Shown: positions 36,162-48,100 of the stretch, one piece after another
Layout: each line of letters opens with the position of its first letter
How positions within the stretch are numbered: position 1 is the stretch's first letter
Assembly (NCBI GenBank): GCA_029844215.1
Contig: CM056728.1
Location: 53,545,789-53,609,788, forward strand
DNA length: 64,000 nucleotides
Origin: Przewalskia tangutica
Lineage: Eukaryota; Streptophyta; Magnoliopsida; Solanales; Solanaceae
Direction of reading: 5' to 3'
Position numbers and translations under genes: made by a program
Notes under the pieces: generated by a model
The model's input: only the letters and a program-made list of their open reading frames with translations
The model's database searches: none
Told to the model about the DNA's origin: nothing

Positions 36162-39100
36162 GTACGCTTCTCATTCAATCTCTCCTTTTTTCCCGTCCTA
36201 TGACCCTTCCTAGAAACCTCCAACTTTATTTATATTAAAATTGATGTTGGATCTGTATATTCTGAATTTGCAAGTTTTGAGGTCTTTTGAAATTTGAAGC
36301 CCTGTGTAGACTTATGGATTGTGCTTCATCCTAACGTTTAATATTCACTTTTGTCCAATTTTGGTATGATCTTATTAAAGTTGAGCTAATTTATATTTGT
36401 GGTTCTATCCGCTGCCAAATTGGCAACAATAATTGATTGTAATCTTTAGCTTTGCTACTTCTGAGCCATTTTCCAATAGATAAGCTTTCACAATAAGCTT
36501 CATCATCTGTTGAGTTTCTGTGAAGCGAATAACTTGACATTTCTTCAGTCGGTCCTGTTTATATGTGTAAGCTTGGCTTTGCTTCATATGGCGTGCCTTT
36601 CATTTGGTTAAATGGTGTTTCTTTTAGGTGTGGATTCAAACCCTTTCGGAATATTCATGGAACCAGGATGTTAGGTCACTTGAACTCAAGTTTTCCGTAT
36701 TGTGCTGCCATAAGAGGAATCAGGAATATAAGAATTCACTGAGATTGGACTTTTGAGGTCCATTTCATCCTAAAGGTTATAAAAAGCGTGAAATATTATA
36801 TTATATACTTTAACATGCAGAATAAGTTTCAAATAAAGGAGAGCCCAGAAAGTTAGCTCAAATAGTTAAGCGGAGAACTATAAATTTGGACTGTCATTTG
36901 ATCCTCCTTGTAAGAAAAGACCATTTGATTGGCGATGTAGTGTTTCACTGAAGCTCAATGCTTTATCTAGTATTGTTCTTCTCGTAACAGATATAACATA
37001 TTTTGGCATCTAAATCTGTTTACACGTGGTATTCTTGACGCTGATAAATTATTAGCAGTTTAACTTGTGTCTTCAATTCAACTGCCTTCATGAAAATTAC
37101 AATGACATAACTTGATTCTAGCAGTCATCATTAACCAGTTAATGCACATATCCGCTAGGCACATAGGTGGGATTTACTAAGTTTTACGTTATACTTCTGA
37201 TATTAAACTCTTTCCCGTTTACCTCTTGGCGACCAAGTAATTATTTCCCTAAGTGGGGGGAAAATAGCTAATAATGAACATGTGATAGCTGATAATGAAA
37301 ATGTCGTTACTTAGTAGTTGAAGCGCATAATATAAAGTGGATATTGTTTGATATTAACTGGAATCCTCCTCTGAGATAAATATTTGGAATAGGTATGAAC
37401 ATGTCTACATGAAGTGACATTTCATTCATGATATGAGTTGAGTTTGGATCCAATGAGATGACTACCCAACTATCCTGGATAGAAGATCATTGAGTCAATC
37501 AATACTCTTCTTTTTGTCGGTCGGTTGTGTTTCACTTATGGGTAGCTGGTGAGACAATTCATTTAAGGAAAACTTTGTGGAATAAATTGCAATTTGACTT
37601 CCATTTAATTTGCACATTAAATGACAATGATGGCATATGTATATGATAAAAATATAAATATGCGGTGGTAGATTCTAGAAGAAAGCAAGGTGCCTCGGGT
37701 GTTTTGTGCAAGTTAGATTTTGAAAAGGCCAATGACCATGTGAATTGGAAGTTCCTTGATTTCCCTATGTTTAAGATGGGTTTCGGGAGAGGTGGAGGAA
37801 GTGGGTCACATTTGTATTTCTATAGTGAAATACTCTGTCTAGGTCAATGGAAATCGGTGTGGATTCTTTGGAAGTTCGAGGGGCTTGAGGCAAAGGGATC
37901 CTTTATCACCTATGCTCTTCATTTTAGTCATGGAAGTCCTGAGTAGGATGATGGATAGTCATGATGGGTAGATACTTAAGTGGTTTCAATGTAGCGGTTG
38001 GCGGACTTGGCAAAATTTTGGTTTCTCATCATTTGTTTGTGGATGATACTTTGAGTTTCTATGATGTCGATACGACTCAGTCAATGTTGTCAAAGGCGTG
38101 CTTAAGCCCTAAAACAAAACGTAAAACATGTTGAGCGTTTTGACTTGCTTTATAGGCGCTTCAGTGTCGTCATCAAAGCTCTAAAGGCACCAATGAGCAT
38201 TATCCAGAAGATGTGACAATAATAATCATAAGCATGAATAATGGACCACACATACATATTTGATGTTTATCGACCTAGAAAAAACATATGACAAAGTCCT
38301 TAGAGAGTTTCATGGAGATGTTTGGATCCTAGAGGTGTATCCGTAACATACATTAGGGCGATTAAGGACATGTACAATGAAACCAAAATCGTGATAAAGA
38401 CAGTGAGAGGAGACCCAAAACACTTCCAGTCATGATGGAGTTGCACTAAGTATCAACTCTTAAACCGTTTTTGTTTTCCTTGGTGATGGATGAATTGACA
38501 CAACATATCTAAGGGTAGGTGCCATAGTGTATGCTATTTGCAGATGACATAGTATTGATTGACGAGACACGTGCCAGAGTTAATAATAGACTGGAGGTTT
38601 GGAGACAGATCGTGGAGTCTTAAGGGGTAACACTTGAGCAAGAATAAGATAGAGTAGTTGGAGTCCAGAAGATGTGACTAAATAATTGATATTTCACTTT
38701 ATTGTAAAAAATATTCAATTTCTTTGTTCATATATTTATTATTCATGCTTATGAATATTAGTCTTGGACTACACATACATATTTGATGTTCATCGACCTA
38801 GAAAAAACATATGACAGTCTTTAGAAGGAGTTTCATGAAGATGTTTGGAGGCTAGCGGTGTACCCGTAACATACATTAGCGTGATTAAGGACATGTACAA
38901 TGAAATAAAAATCGTGGTAAGGACAATTAGAGGAGACCCAGAACACTTTCCAGTTATGATGGAGTTGCACCAAGTATCAACTCTTAAACCGTTTTTGTTT
39001 TCCTTAGTGGTGGATGAATTGACACATCATATATCAGGGGAGGTGCCATGGTGTATGCTATTTGCAGATGACATAGTATTGATTGACGAGACACGTGACA

Positions 39101-42100
39101 AAGTTAATAATAGGCTGGTGGTTTGGAGACAAATCCTGGGGTCTAAGGGGTTAACCTTGAGCAGGAATAAGACAGGGTAATTGGAGTGCAAGTTCAATGA
39201 CGTGATTCACGAGGCAACTGTGGAAGTGAGGACATCCCAAGAGAGGAAGTTTCAAGTTTTTTTTGAGAAGGTACCAATTGTATGTGTAGACTAAACGAGC
39301 ACATAGGTTGTGCTGAAAACCATATTTACATCAGGCAAAAGGAGAAACACTGGTCCAACATTCTAACAAGGATCTAGAATATCTATAATGGACTCAGTAT
39401 CCTCTAGATAAATCTGTTTAATCCAGAAACAAAAAAGTCTAATGCAATTTAGTTTGATCTTTTGTACTTCATTGCTGCTGTCCTCAAAACACCTTGTCAA
39501 CCAGATGCAAGCTGGAACAATCCTCCATCTATCTCTGTCTACAACTCCTTTTCTTGCCTCCCCTAGCTACATAGTACTTGAGTAATCTTTTTGGCATTAC
39601 CCAAGCCAAGCCCCTAAGGTTAACAAAACTCCTCCAAAGATGATCTGTTATCTTGCATTGTAAAAATAGATGGCCGACTGTTTCAACCTCTTCACCACAT
39701 AGATAGCATTTGGAACAAAGAGAGAACTTCCTTTTCTTAAGATTTTCTTGAGTCAAAACAGATTCCCATGCCAACAACCAAGTGAAACATGCTACTTTGT
39801 AAGGTATGTTCACTTTCCATATATGCTTCCAAGGCCAATGCTGCACCTGTTGATTCCCTTGGTTCAAAAATTTGTATGCTGAATTCACTTTAAACATACC
39901 TTTACTGTCTTCTTTCCACCATAGTTTATCTACTCCATCATGAGTGCCTTTGAACTCTTCCAGCTTCCTAAAGAATTCAGTCAGTGTTAATTTTACAGTC
40001 ATTAAAATTCCTCCTAAACTGAGTGTTCCATCCTTGAGGAGTCCATGATTCAGCTACAGTCTTTTATTGATGTACAACCAATTTATAAATGTCAGGAAAG
40101 AAATCCTTTATACTTCTATTTCCCAGCCATTTATCCTCCCAAAAAGATGTTTTATCTCCATTGTTTACATTTACATATGTATGATTCCTCAAGAAAGGCC
40201 ATAATACTCTTATGGATCTCCACAAACTAACTCCATAAGGAGTGTTCACCTCTTTGGTCATCCATTTCTTTCTTTACCATACTTTGTCTTGATGATGCTT
40301 CCCTAGAATAACGTGTATTCATAGTCATTGCTTACCCCTAATATGATAAGCTTGACGTAGTTAAAAAAGTTAGCTATAGGAATTTTAAAGGAGAATTGTT
40401 TTTCAGTATACTAAGAGATGATCCAATTGTGACATGTTGTTAGATTATGAATATTCACTCTGGGGACTGCCAGAAGGTAGCGCAGAGAGAGCAAAGGTCA
40501 AACATGAAGTTCACACGAGGGGTGCACGCAGGCTTGAAGAACTTTGTTTCAGAAATGGTGGAATTTACATTAAGCTTGGTCAACATTTAGGACAGCTGGT
40601 ATGCTACTTCTCTCCTTACGTCATTGTATAAATAATTGTGTCATATTGATATTTATTCTGAGGCCCAAGAAGGCTCTCGCTTCTACAAGTAATTGCTCAA
40701 CACTTTCGGCTTATCCAACTTGACCTTTGGTTTTGCGCAGGAGTACTTAGTACCTGAAGAGTATGTTTGTATAATGAGGGAATCCATGTTGAATAGATGT
40801 CCTCATTCATCGTATGATCAAGTGCATGAAGTTGTCAAAAAAGAGCTTGGAGGTGCACCTGATGAAGTATGTTTTAATCTATTGAATTCTCCTAAAAAGC
40901 AATGTTATGGTTTAATCTAGCAGCCCAGTCAAGTTAATATTTGATGAATATATGGCTTATAAATTCGTGGAATTTGTTGCTTTATTGTGCACTCAACTGA
41001 GTTAAAACTTTTGTCTCCAGATCTTTGATGAATTTGATCCCGTACCAATAGCAAGTGCTTCTCTTGCTCAAGTCCATGTTGCACGAACACATGATGGGCA
41101 AAAAGTTGCTGTCAAGGTCCTATGTTGATATTGTTATAAATTGGGAGTGGAGAATTTTCCAAATCTTTTAGGTCTCTCATTTCGGTAATTGCAGGTTCAG
41201 CACACACACATGATAGACACTGCTGCAGCAGATTATGCAACTGTGGAGTTGATAGTAAACACATTGCATCGATTTTTTCCTTCCTTTGATTACAGGTTAG
41301 AAATGTTCTCCTTTAACCAAGTTTCATGACCTCCTAATACAATATTATCCAGATAATGTTTTTTCTTAATAACCAAGAAATCCTCGTGAGTAAGTGAGGC
41401 ACGACTTAAAACTCGGTAGATAATGGGCCCACCCTGCTATTTTTCCGGGGAGAGTATTAAGAACTTAGGATCATACCAGTCAATCTATAGTAACAACTAT
41501 TCCTCAATCCCAAATTAGTTGTGGTGGGGTATCTGAATCCTCTCGTATACATTCTACTTTTTATAACAAAGCTTTGTTGGGAAAATGACTTTGGAGCTTT
41601 GGGATGGAGGTACACACTTTTTGGAGAGTGGTGATAATTGATAAATATGGGGTAATGTAAGGGGATGGAGAACTAGGGATGTCACTATGCCTTTTGGGTG
41701 TGGTTTGTGGAGTAATATATGAAGGGATGTTTTTTTGATAATATCTCATTCAAGGTAGGAGACAGGGGGAGAGTTAATCGCGTTGGGGTTTTATTTGGTG
41801 TGGCATTAATTTATTGAAAGATCAATTCTAGAGTCTGTACAGAAATATCATGCCAAAGATACATGACAATCCAGTAAATTAGGGGGACACAAAGTGGAGA
41901 GACTCTTTGGGATTTGAGATTTTGAAGGGAATATCCACGATAATATCCACGATTGGTAGGTGAATGAGTTTCAAAGATTGATGGCTTTACTCCATAGGCA
42001 AGCTACTCTGGATGATAACCCCAATGCTTTCTCGCGGGGTTTGGGGAATAATGGAGGGTTCTCTGATAAGTCATTTTCTGAAACTTTTGGTTAGGGAGGA

Positions 42101-45100
42101 GGATACTTCTCCATATAGTGCAATATGGATACCAAAGGTGCCGAGGAAGGTGTGTTTTATACTTGGCTAGCAACTAGAGGGATGATCATGACAGCGAAAA
42201 ATCTTCGAAATTGGATATGTTTGTGTTAGCTGATGTTACATGTGCAAGGAGTCGAGCGAGGTCGTGATTATCGTCTTCTATACTATGTGTTGAGTTGTGG
42301 AGTCTAATTCATCGCTGACACTATGAAGACCCTACGCAGAGTGTGAAACGCTGAATTAGGTCGTCGTGGGGTTGGAACGCTGATTTTATAATGTAAGGTT
42401 ATTTAGTGGAGGGTATTTTGGAAATTTTAGTCTTATATTATGTTCGCCCTAGTTTTCATTATATATAGACTAGGGCGCCGTTTTCTTTCTTCGTGGTTGT
42501 GCAAGGGAGCAAGAGAGAAAGAGAGAATTGTAAACTCAAACTCCCTATTTGATTATAGTAAAATCTGCAGCGACAAAGTGGATGTAGCTCTCGCATTGAG
42601 GGTGAACCACTATAAATCTGTGTGTGTTATATGTTCTTCGTTTATTTATTGTTTTATGATTAGGTAGGATTTGAGACTCAAATCCTAACAACTGGTATAA
42701 AGAGTGACAAGTTGTGTTGCGATTCAGAAAACGATGAGAGGCGAAGATGGTTCGACGCATGACATCGGGAAATTCGATGGTACGTATTTTGCATTTTGGA
42801 GAATGCAGATTGAAGATTATTTGTACGACAGAAAGCTTCATGAACCGAGTCGAAGCGGATGAGATGAATGACGCAGTAGAATTTCGATGGACAAGTTAAG
42901 TATCATTCAATCGTGTTGTCGAAGAACATTGCTCACAACGTGGTGAAGGAGAAGACCACCGCTGGCATGATGAAAGTTTTGTCCGACATGTATGAGAAAC
43001 CTTCGGCAAATAATATGGCATTTCTCATGATGAAACTCTTTCCTCTAAAGATGGAGGAAGGTGCTCCTGTTGCAACACACATGAATGAATTCAACACGAT
43101 TGTCAATCAATTGTTATCTGTTGCAATCGAGTTTGACGATGAAGTGAAAGTCCTAATTTTGCTAGCGTCTCTATCGAATAGCTGGGAGTCGATGAGAGTT
43201 GCAATTAGTAATTCTGTTGGTAGTGATAAATTGAAATTCAACGATGTTAGAGATCATATCCTTGGTGAGGAGGTTCACATGATAGATTCTGGTGAGGTAT
43301 CGACGAGTTATGCTTTGAATGTTGAAAACAAAGGCGAAAATTATGACATAAACTACAACCGAAATAAGAGCAAGTCGAAGTCAAGGAATGACAGGGGTCA
43401 ATCCAGATTCAGGCGAACACTTGAGTGTTGGAACTGTGGGAAATCGGATCACATCAAGAAGAATTGCAGGGCACCGAAGAAGGAGGACATCAAGGGGGTT
43501 GGAATCAATGCTGCCACTGAAGACATTGGTGATGTGATGTTGTCTGGTTACAGCCCGATCGACTCTTGGGTGCTTGAATCGGAACGTCTTTCCACACCAC
43601 CCCACATCGTGATATAATGATGAATTACGTTGCTGGGAATCGCGGGAAAGTCTATTTGGTAGATGGTAAGCCTTTAGACGTTGTTGGTATTAGAGACATT
43701 AATTTGAAGATGTCAAATGGAAACGTGTGGAAGATCATAAAGGCCAGACATGTGCCGAAACTGATGCGTAGCTTGATGATGAGGGACATGATCTTAACTT
43801 TGGTAATGGGTCCCGGAAGGTGACGAAGGGTGCTATGGTGGTTGGTCGAGGTAAGAAAATTGGTACTCTTTATATGACGAAGAGCTGTCGTGATACATTT
43901 GCTGTTGTTGACAACACCAAAGAGACGGAGTTGTGGCATTGTAGGCTGGGTCATATGAGCGAGAAAGGGATGAAGCTTCTGGTGACTAACGACATGATTC
44001 CGGAGCTGAAGTCGGTGGATCATCATGGGCTGGTAGCAAAGGAAGATCTGCATCTTCAACAGATGAACGTGAAAACTGCTTTTTCTTCACGGTGACTTAG
44101 AAGAGAAATCTACATGAAGCAACCTGAGGGATTTGAGGTCAAAGAAAAAGAGAAGCTGGTGTGCAAGCTTCAAAAGAGCCTGTACGGATTGAGACAAGCT
44201 CGAAGACAGCGGTATAAGAAGTTTGACAACTTCATGAAGAAAGTCGAATTCCTAAGGTGCGAAGCAGATCATTATTGTTACTTCAAGAGATTTGAAGACT
44301 CCTACATGATACTGCTCTTTTATGTTGACGACATGCTGATCGTAGGAGCAGACCTACATGAGATTGATAGGCTGAAGAAGAAATTGTCAGAAGAATTTGC
44401 AATGAAGGATCTGGGAGCCGCAAAGCAAATCCTTGGGATGCGAATCATTAGAAATAAGGAGGGCCTCAAGCTCTCACAAGAAGAATACGTGAAAAGGGTT
44501 CTCAAGAGGTTCAACATGGATGATGCCAAGCCAGTATTCCCTTGGCTGGACACTTTCGTTTGTCAAAGGATCAACATGTGATCGAGGACGAGAAGGAGCA
44601 TATAGACAAGGTACCTTATGCCTCTGCTATTGGCAGTCTTATGTACGAGGCCAGACATTGCACATGCAGTGTGAGTTGTTTGTAGTTTTATGAGCAAGGG
44701 CACCATTTTCTTTCTTTGTGGTACTTTATGCCTTTGCTATTGGCAGTCTTGTATTATGTTCGCCCTAGTTTTCGCTATATATAGACTAGGGCACCGTTTT
44801 CTTTCTTTGTGGTTATGCAAGAGAGCAAGAAAGATAATTGTAAACTCAAACTTCTTATTTGATTATAGTAAAATCTGCAGCGACAAAGTGGACGTAACTC
44901 TCGCATTGAGGGTGAACTACTATAAATCTGTGTGTTATTTGTTCTTCGCTTATTTACTGTTTTCTGATTAGGTAAGATTTGAGACTCAAATCCTAACACT
45001 ATGGTCTATGTAAGGAATGAATCTTGGGCCTAGCTCAACCCCAAAAGCTAGCTCGTGAGAGGAGGATTGTCCAAGTCTATATAAGGAGTCCACCCATCCC

Positions 45101-48100
45101 TTAAACTATCGATGTGGGATATTTTAATACCCCACCTCATGCCCAAGGCTGGACATCTGGTGCGTGGGAAATTTTAATATGGGGCCATTATCGATAAACC
45201 ATAATTGAGATGTGTCATGCTCTGATACCATATAAAGAATGAATCTTGAGTCTAATTCAATCCCAAAAGCTAGCCCGTGAGGGAAGGATTACACAAGTTC
45301 ATACGGGGAGACCACCCATCTCATTAACTATCGATATGAGAGGTTTTCATTCTTCAATACCTCATCTCACTCCCAAGACTGGACATCTGGAGCGTGGCCA
45401 AATTAATTTGAGGGCTCAATATCAAGTGAAAATGTGTCTTGCTCTGATACCATGTAAATAATAGATCTTGGACCTAGCTTTTGAGGTTGAGTTAAGCGGC
45501 TCTGCAACCGGGAATCAACAACTATAGCTAAACTTACAAACTTTAATCAAGCACCCGAACTCATCCAAGACTTCCTGAACACAAACAAAATATGCTACCC
45601 ATGTGTAAACGACACTACAAATTCGCTTATGCACTCGAAATTCTCATACGACCAAGCTAGGGCCCACTTTTCTACAAATCCACCACAAATCTTCAAATAT
45701 CACAATTTAGCAATTAAGGACCAAAAACACATCCGAATGCCTCAGGAAGCGAACCAAAGACTCGACTATGTCACAAATGATGATCTGGACCAACTGGAAA
45801 TGACGAAACTCAGAAACGGACCCATATACTCAAAAGTCAACTAGTTCATTTCAAAATTATTAAACTTAGGGTTTTCTTTCAAAACCCTTTCTAATGCACC
45901 TCGGGAATCGTGCTACCCATCCCTGCAAGTCACAAACCCCACAGTCTACGGGAAGGGGTAATTTGGTCAAGTAAAGCTTTATAGCCAAAAATGACCGGAC
46001 AGGTCGTTACATCAGATATCAGTTAAACAAACATTTGTCCTCGAACAGAGAGAAATAAAAGGGAAAACATACCGAAACCAGTACAAAGATGAGGGCATCT
46101 ACTCCACATATCAGCCTCGGTCTCCCAAGTAGCCTCCTCAACAGGGTTGAGCATTCATTGCACCTTCACAAAAGCAGTCTCTTTTGATCTCAATGAGACT
46201 CCATGTTATTTTATCAGAATTTGGAGTTCGAAGCAGAGCCAATGCCCATTTTGAACAGGCAGGTTAGAAAGATGAGGGCATCTACTCCACATATCAGCCT
46301 CGGTCTCCCAAGTAGCCTCCTCAACAGGGTTGAGCATTCATTGCACCTTCACAAAAAGCAGTCTCTTTTGATCTCAGCTTTCTAACGCCTGTTCAAAATG
46401 GGCATTGGCTCTGCTTCGAACTCCAAATTCTGATAAAATAACATGGAGTCTCATTGGATGATGTAGGACCCATCAGCATGGTACTTCTTCAACAGAGAAA
46501 CATGAAATACCAGATGAATGCCTGAAAGGCCTTGTGGCAAAGCCAACTCATACGCCACCTCTCCAACCCTTTGAAGAATCTCAAATGACCCGATATACCT
46601 CAGACTCAACTTCCATCTCTTGCCAAATCTCATCACGCCTTTCATAGGCGAGACCTTCAATAGAACCCTGTCACAAACTATAAACTCCATATCCCGAACA
46701 ATCTGGTCTGCATACTCTTTTTGTCTACTCTGAGCCGCTAGGAGCCTGTCCTGGATCATTTTCACTTTCTTTAAGGAATCTCTCAACAAATTGGTACCCC
46801 AAGGCCTCACCTCAAACGCATCAAATCATCCGATCGGAAACGACATCTCCGACCATATAAGACCTCAAATGGTGCCATATCAATGCTGGAGTGATGACTG
46901 TTGTTGTAAGCGAACTCTGCCAAAGGTAAGAATTAGTCTCAATGACCACCAAAATCAATCACACAATCACGTAGCATATCCTCCAAAACTTGAATGGTGT
47001 CCGTCTGAGAGTGAAACGATGTGCTAAGATCCAAACGAGTACCCAACTCATTTTGCAACGTCCTCCAGAAATGATAAGTAACTGAGTATCCTGGTCTAAA
47101 ATAATAGAAATAAGCACCCCGTGCAGCCGGACAATCTCTCTAACATAAATCTTGGCCAGCTTCTCAGAATTGTAAGTTTGTTTGGACCCATGAAGTCTGC
47201 AGACTTGGTCAACCTACATAATAACCCAAATGGAATCAAACTTGCCCAAAGTCTTCGGCAACCCAACTACAAAATCCATAGCTATCCTCTCACATTTCCA
47301 CTCGGGTATGGGCATCCTCTGGGTCAAACCACCTGGTCTGGTGCTCATACTTAACTTGTTGGCAATTCACACACTGAGATACAAACTCAACAATGTCCCT
47401 CTTCATCCTACCTCACCAATCGTGTTGTTTCAAATCACGATACATTTTTGTTGCACCCAGATGAATAGAATATCTGGAACTATGTGCTTCCTCCATGATC
47501 AATCTCGTCAAACCTCCCACACAAGGTACACACTCTTCCCTTTCCCTTGATCCTCAAGACTCCCTCACTATCAAGCATAGCCTCATTGGTTTCCCCCCGA
47601 TTATGCACAATTTCACATCATCAAACTGTTGGGCCTTGATTTACTAAAAAAGAGACTACCTCGCCTCAACAAAAGTCAAAATCCTACCCGGATTTGAAAT
47701 ATCAAGTCTCACAAAGCTGTTGGATAAGGACTAGATCTTTAATGCCAAAGGACGCTCACTAACAATCAAACGAGACAAATTCCCAATACTCATTGCCTTT
47801 CGGCTCAACACATCCGCCACCACATTAGCCTTTCCCAGATGGTACAAATTAGTCATATCATTATCCTTCAGCAACTCCATCCACCGGCGCTGTCTAGATT
47901 TCAAATCCCGCTGACTAAACACATGCTGAAGGCTGCGGTGATTGGTGAATACCTCACAATGACCTTCATACAGATAGTGCCTCCAAATCTTCAATGCAAA
48001 GACTACCGCTGCCAACTCCCAGTCGTGAGTGGGGTAGTTCTTCTTATGCACCTTCAACTTCCTCGATGCATATGCTATCACCCTTCCTTCCTGCATCAAT

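Larger units (their letters stand above)
42324..44998 (+). mobile_element. Tork-type Ty1/copia retrotransposon, internally deleted
   Basis: The 5' LTR (about 42324-42690) ends ATCCTAACA, a PBS-like TGGTATAAAGAG follows at 42693, and the 3' LTR ends ATCCTAACA at 44998. Between are Gag with a zinc knuckle, a damaged protease, the GAG-pre-integrase domain and part of reverse transcriptase. The integrase and the RNase H end are missing. The LTR start and TSD are not certain; the 5' flank ends ..CACTA and the 3' flank begins CTATG. Domain style (KMSNGN..., LWHCRLGHMSEKGM) fits the Tnt1/Tork lineage. Confidence 0.88.

Noticed and set aside
35857..36174. 105-codon minus frame over ADCK1 exon 1
   Set aside because: Antisense shadow of the Ala-rich exon; the plus frame joins seven further exons of one family.
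36854..36920. tRNA-like words 'tagctcaaatagttaag' and 'tttgatcctcc' in intron 1, possible SINE head
   Set aside because: No B box of quality, no tail or TSD; too short to call.
38090..38203. 'aaaggcgtgcttaagccctaaa' resembles a widespread plant repeat
   Set aside because: Only a short decayed piece is present and I cannot assign it to a family with confidence.
41380..41470. Possible small repeat with 'gtaagtgaggcacgacttaaaactcgg'
   Set aside because: No partner copy in the window and no terminal structure.
42913..43617. Long open frame that could be annotated as a host zinc-knuckle protein
   Set aside because: Flanking LTRs, PBS, pre-integrase and reverse transcriptase show it is copia Gag.
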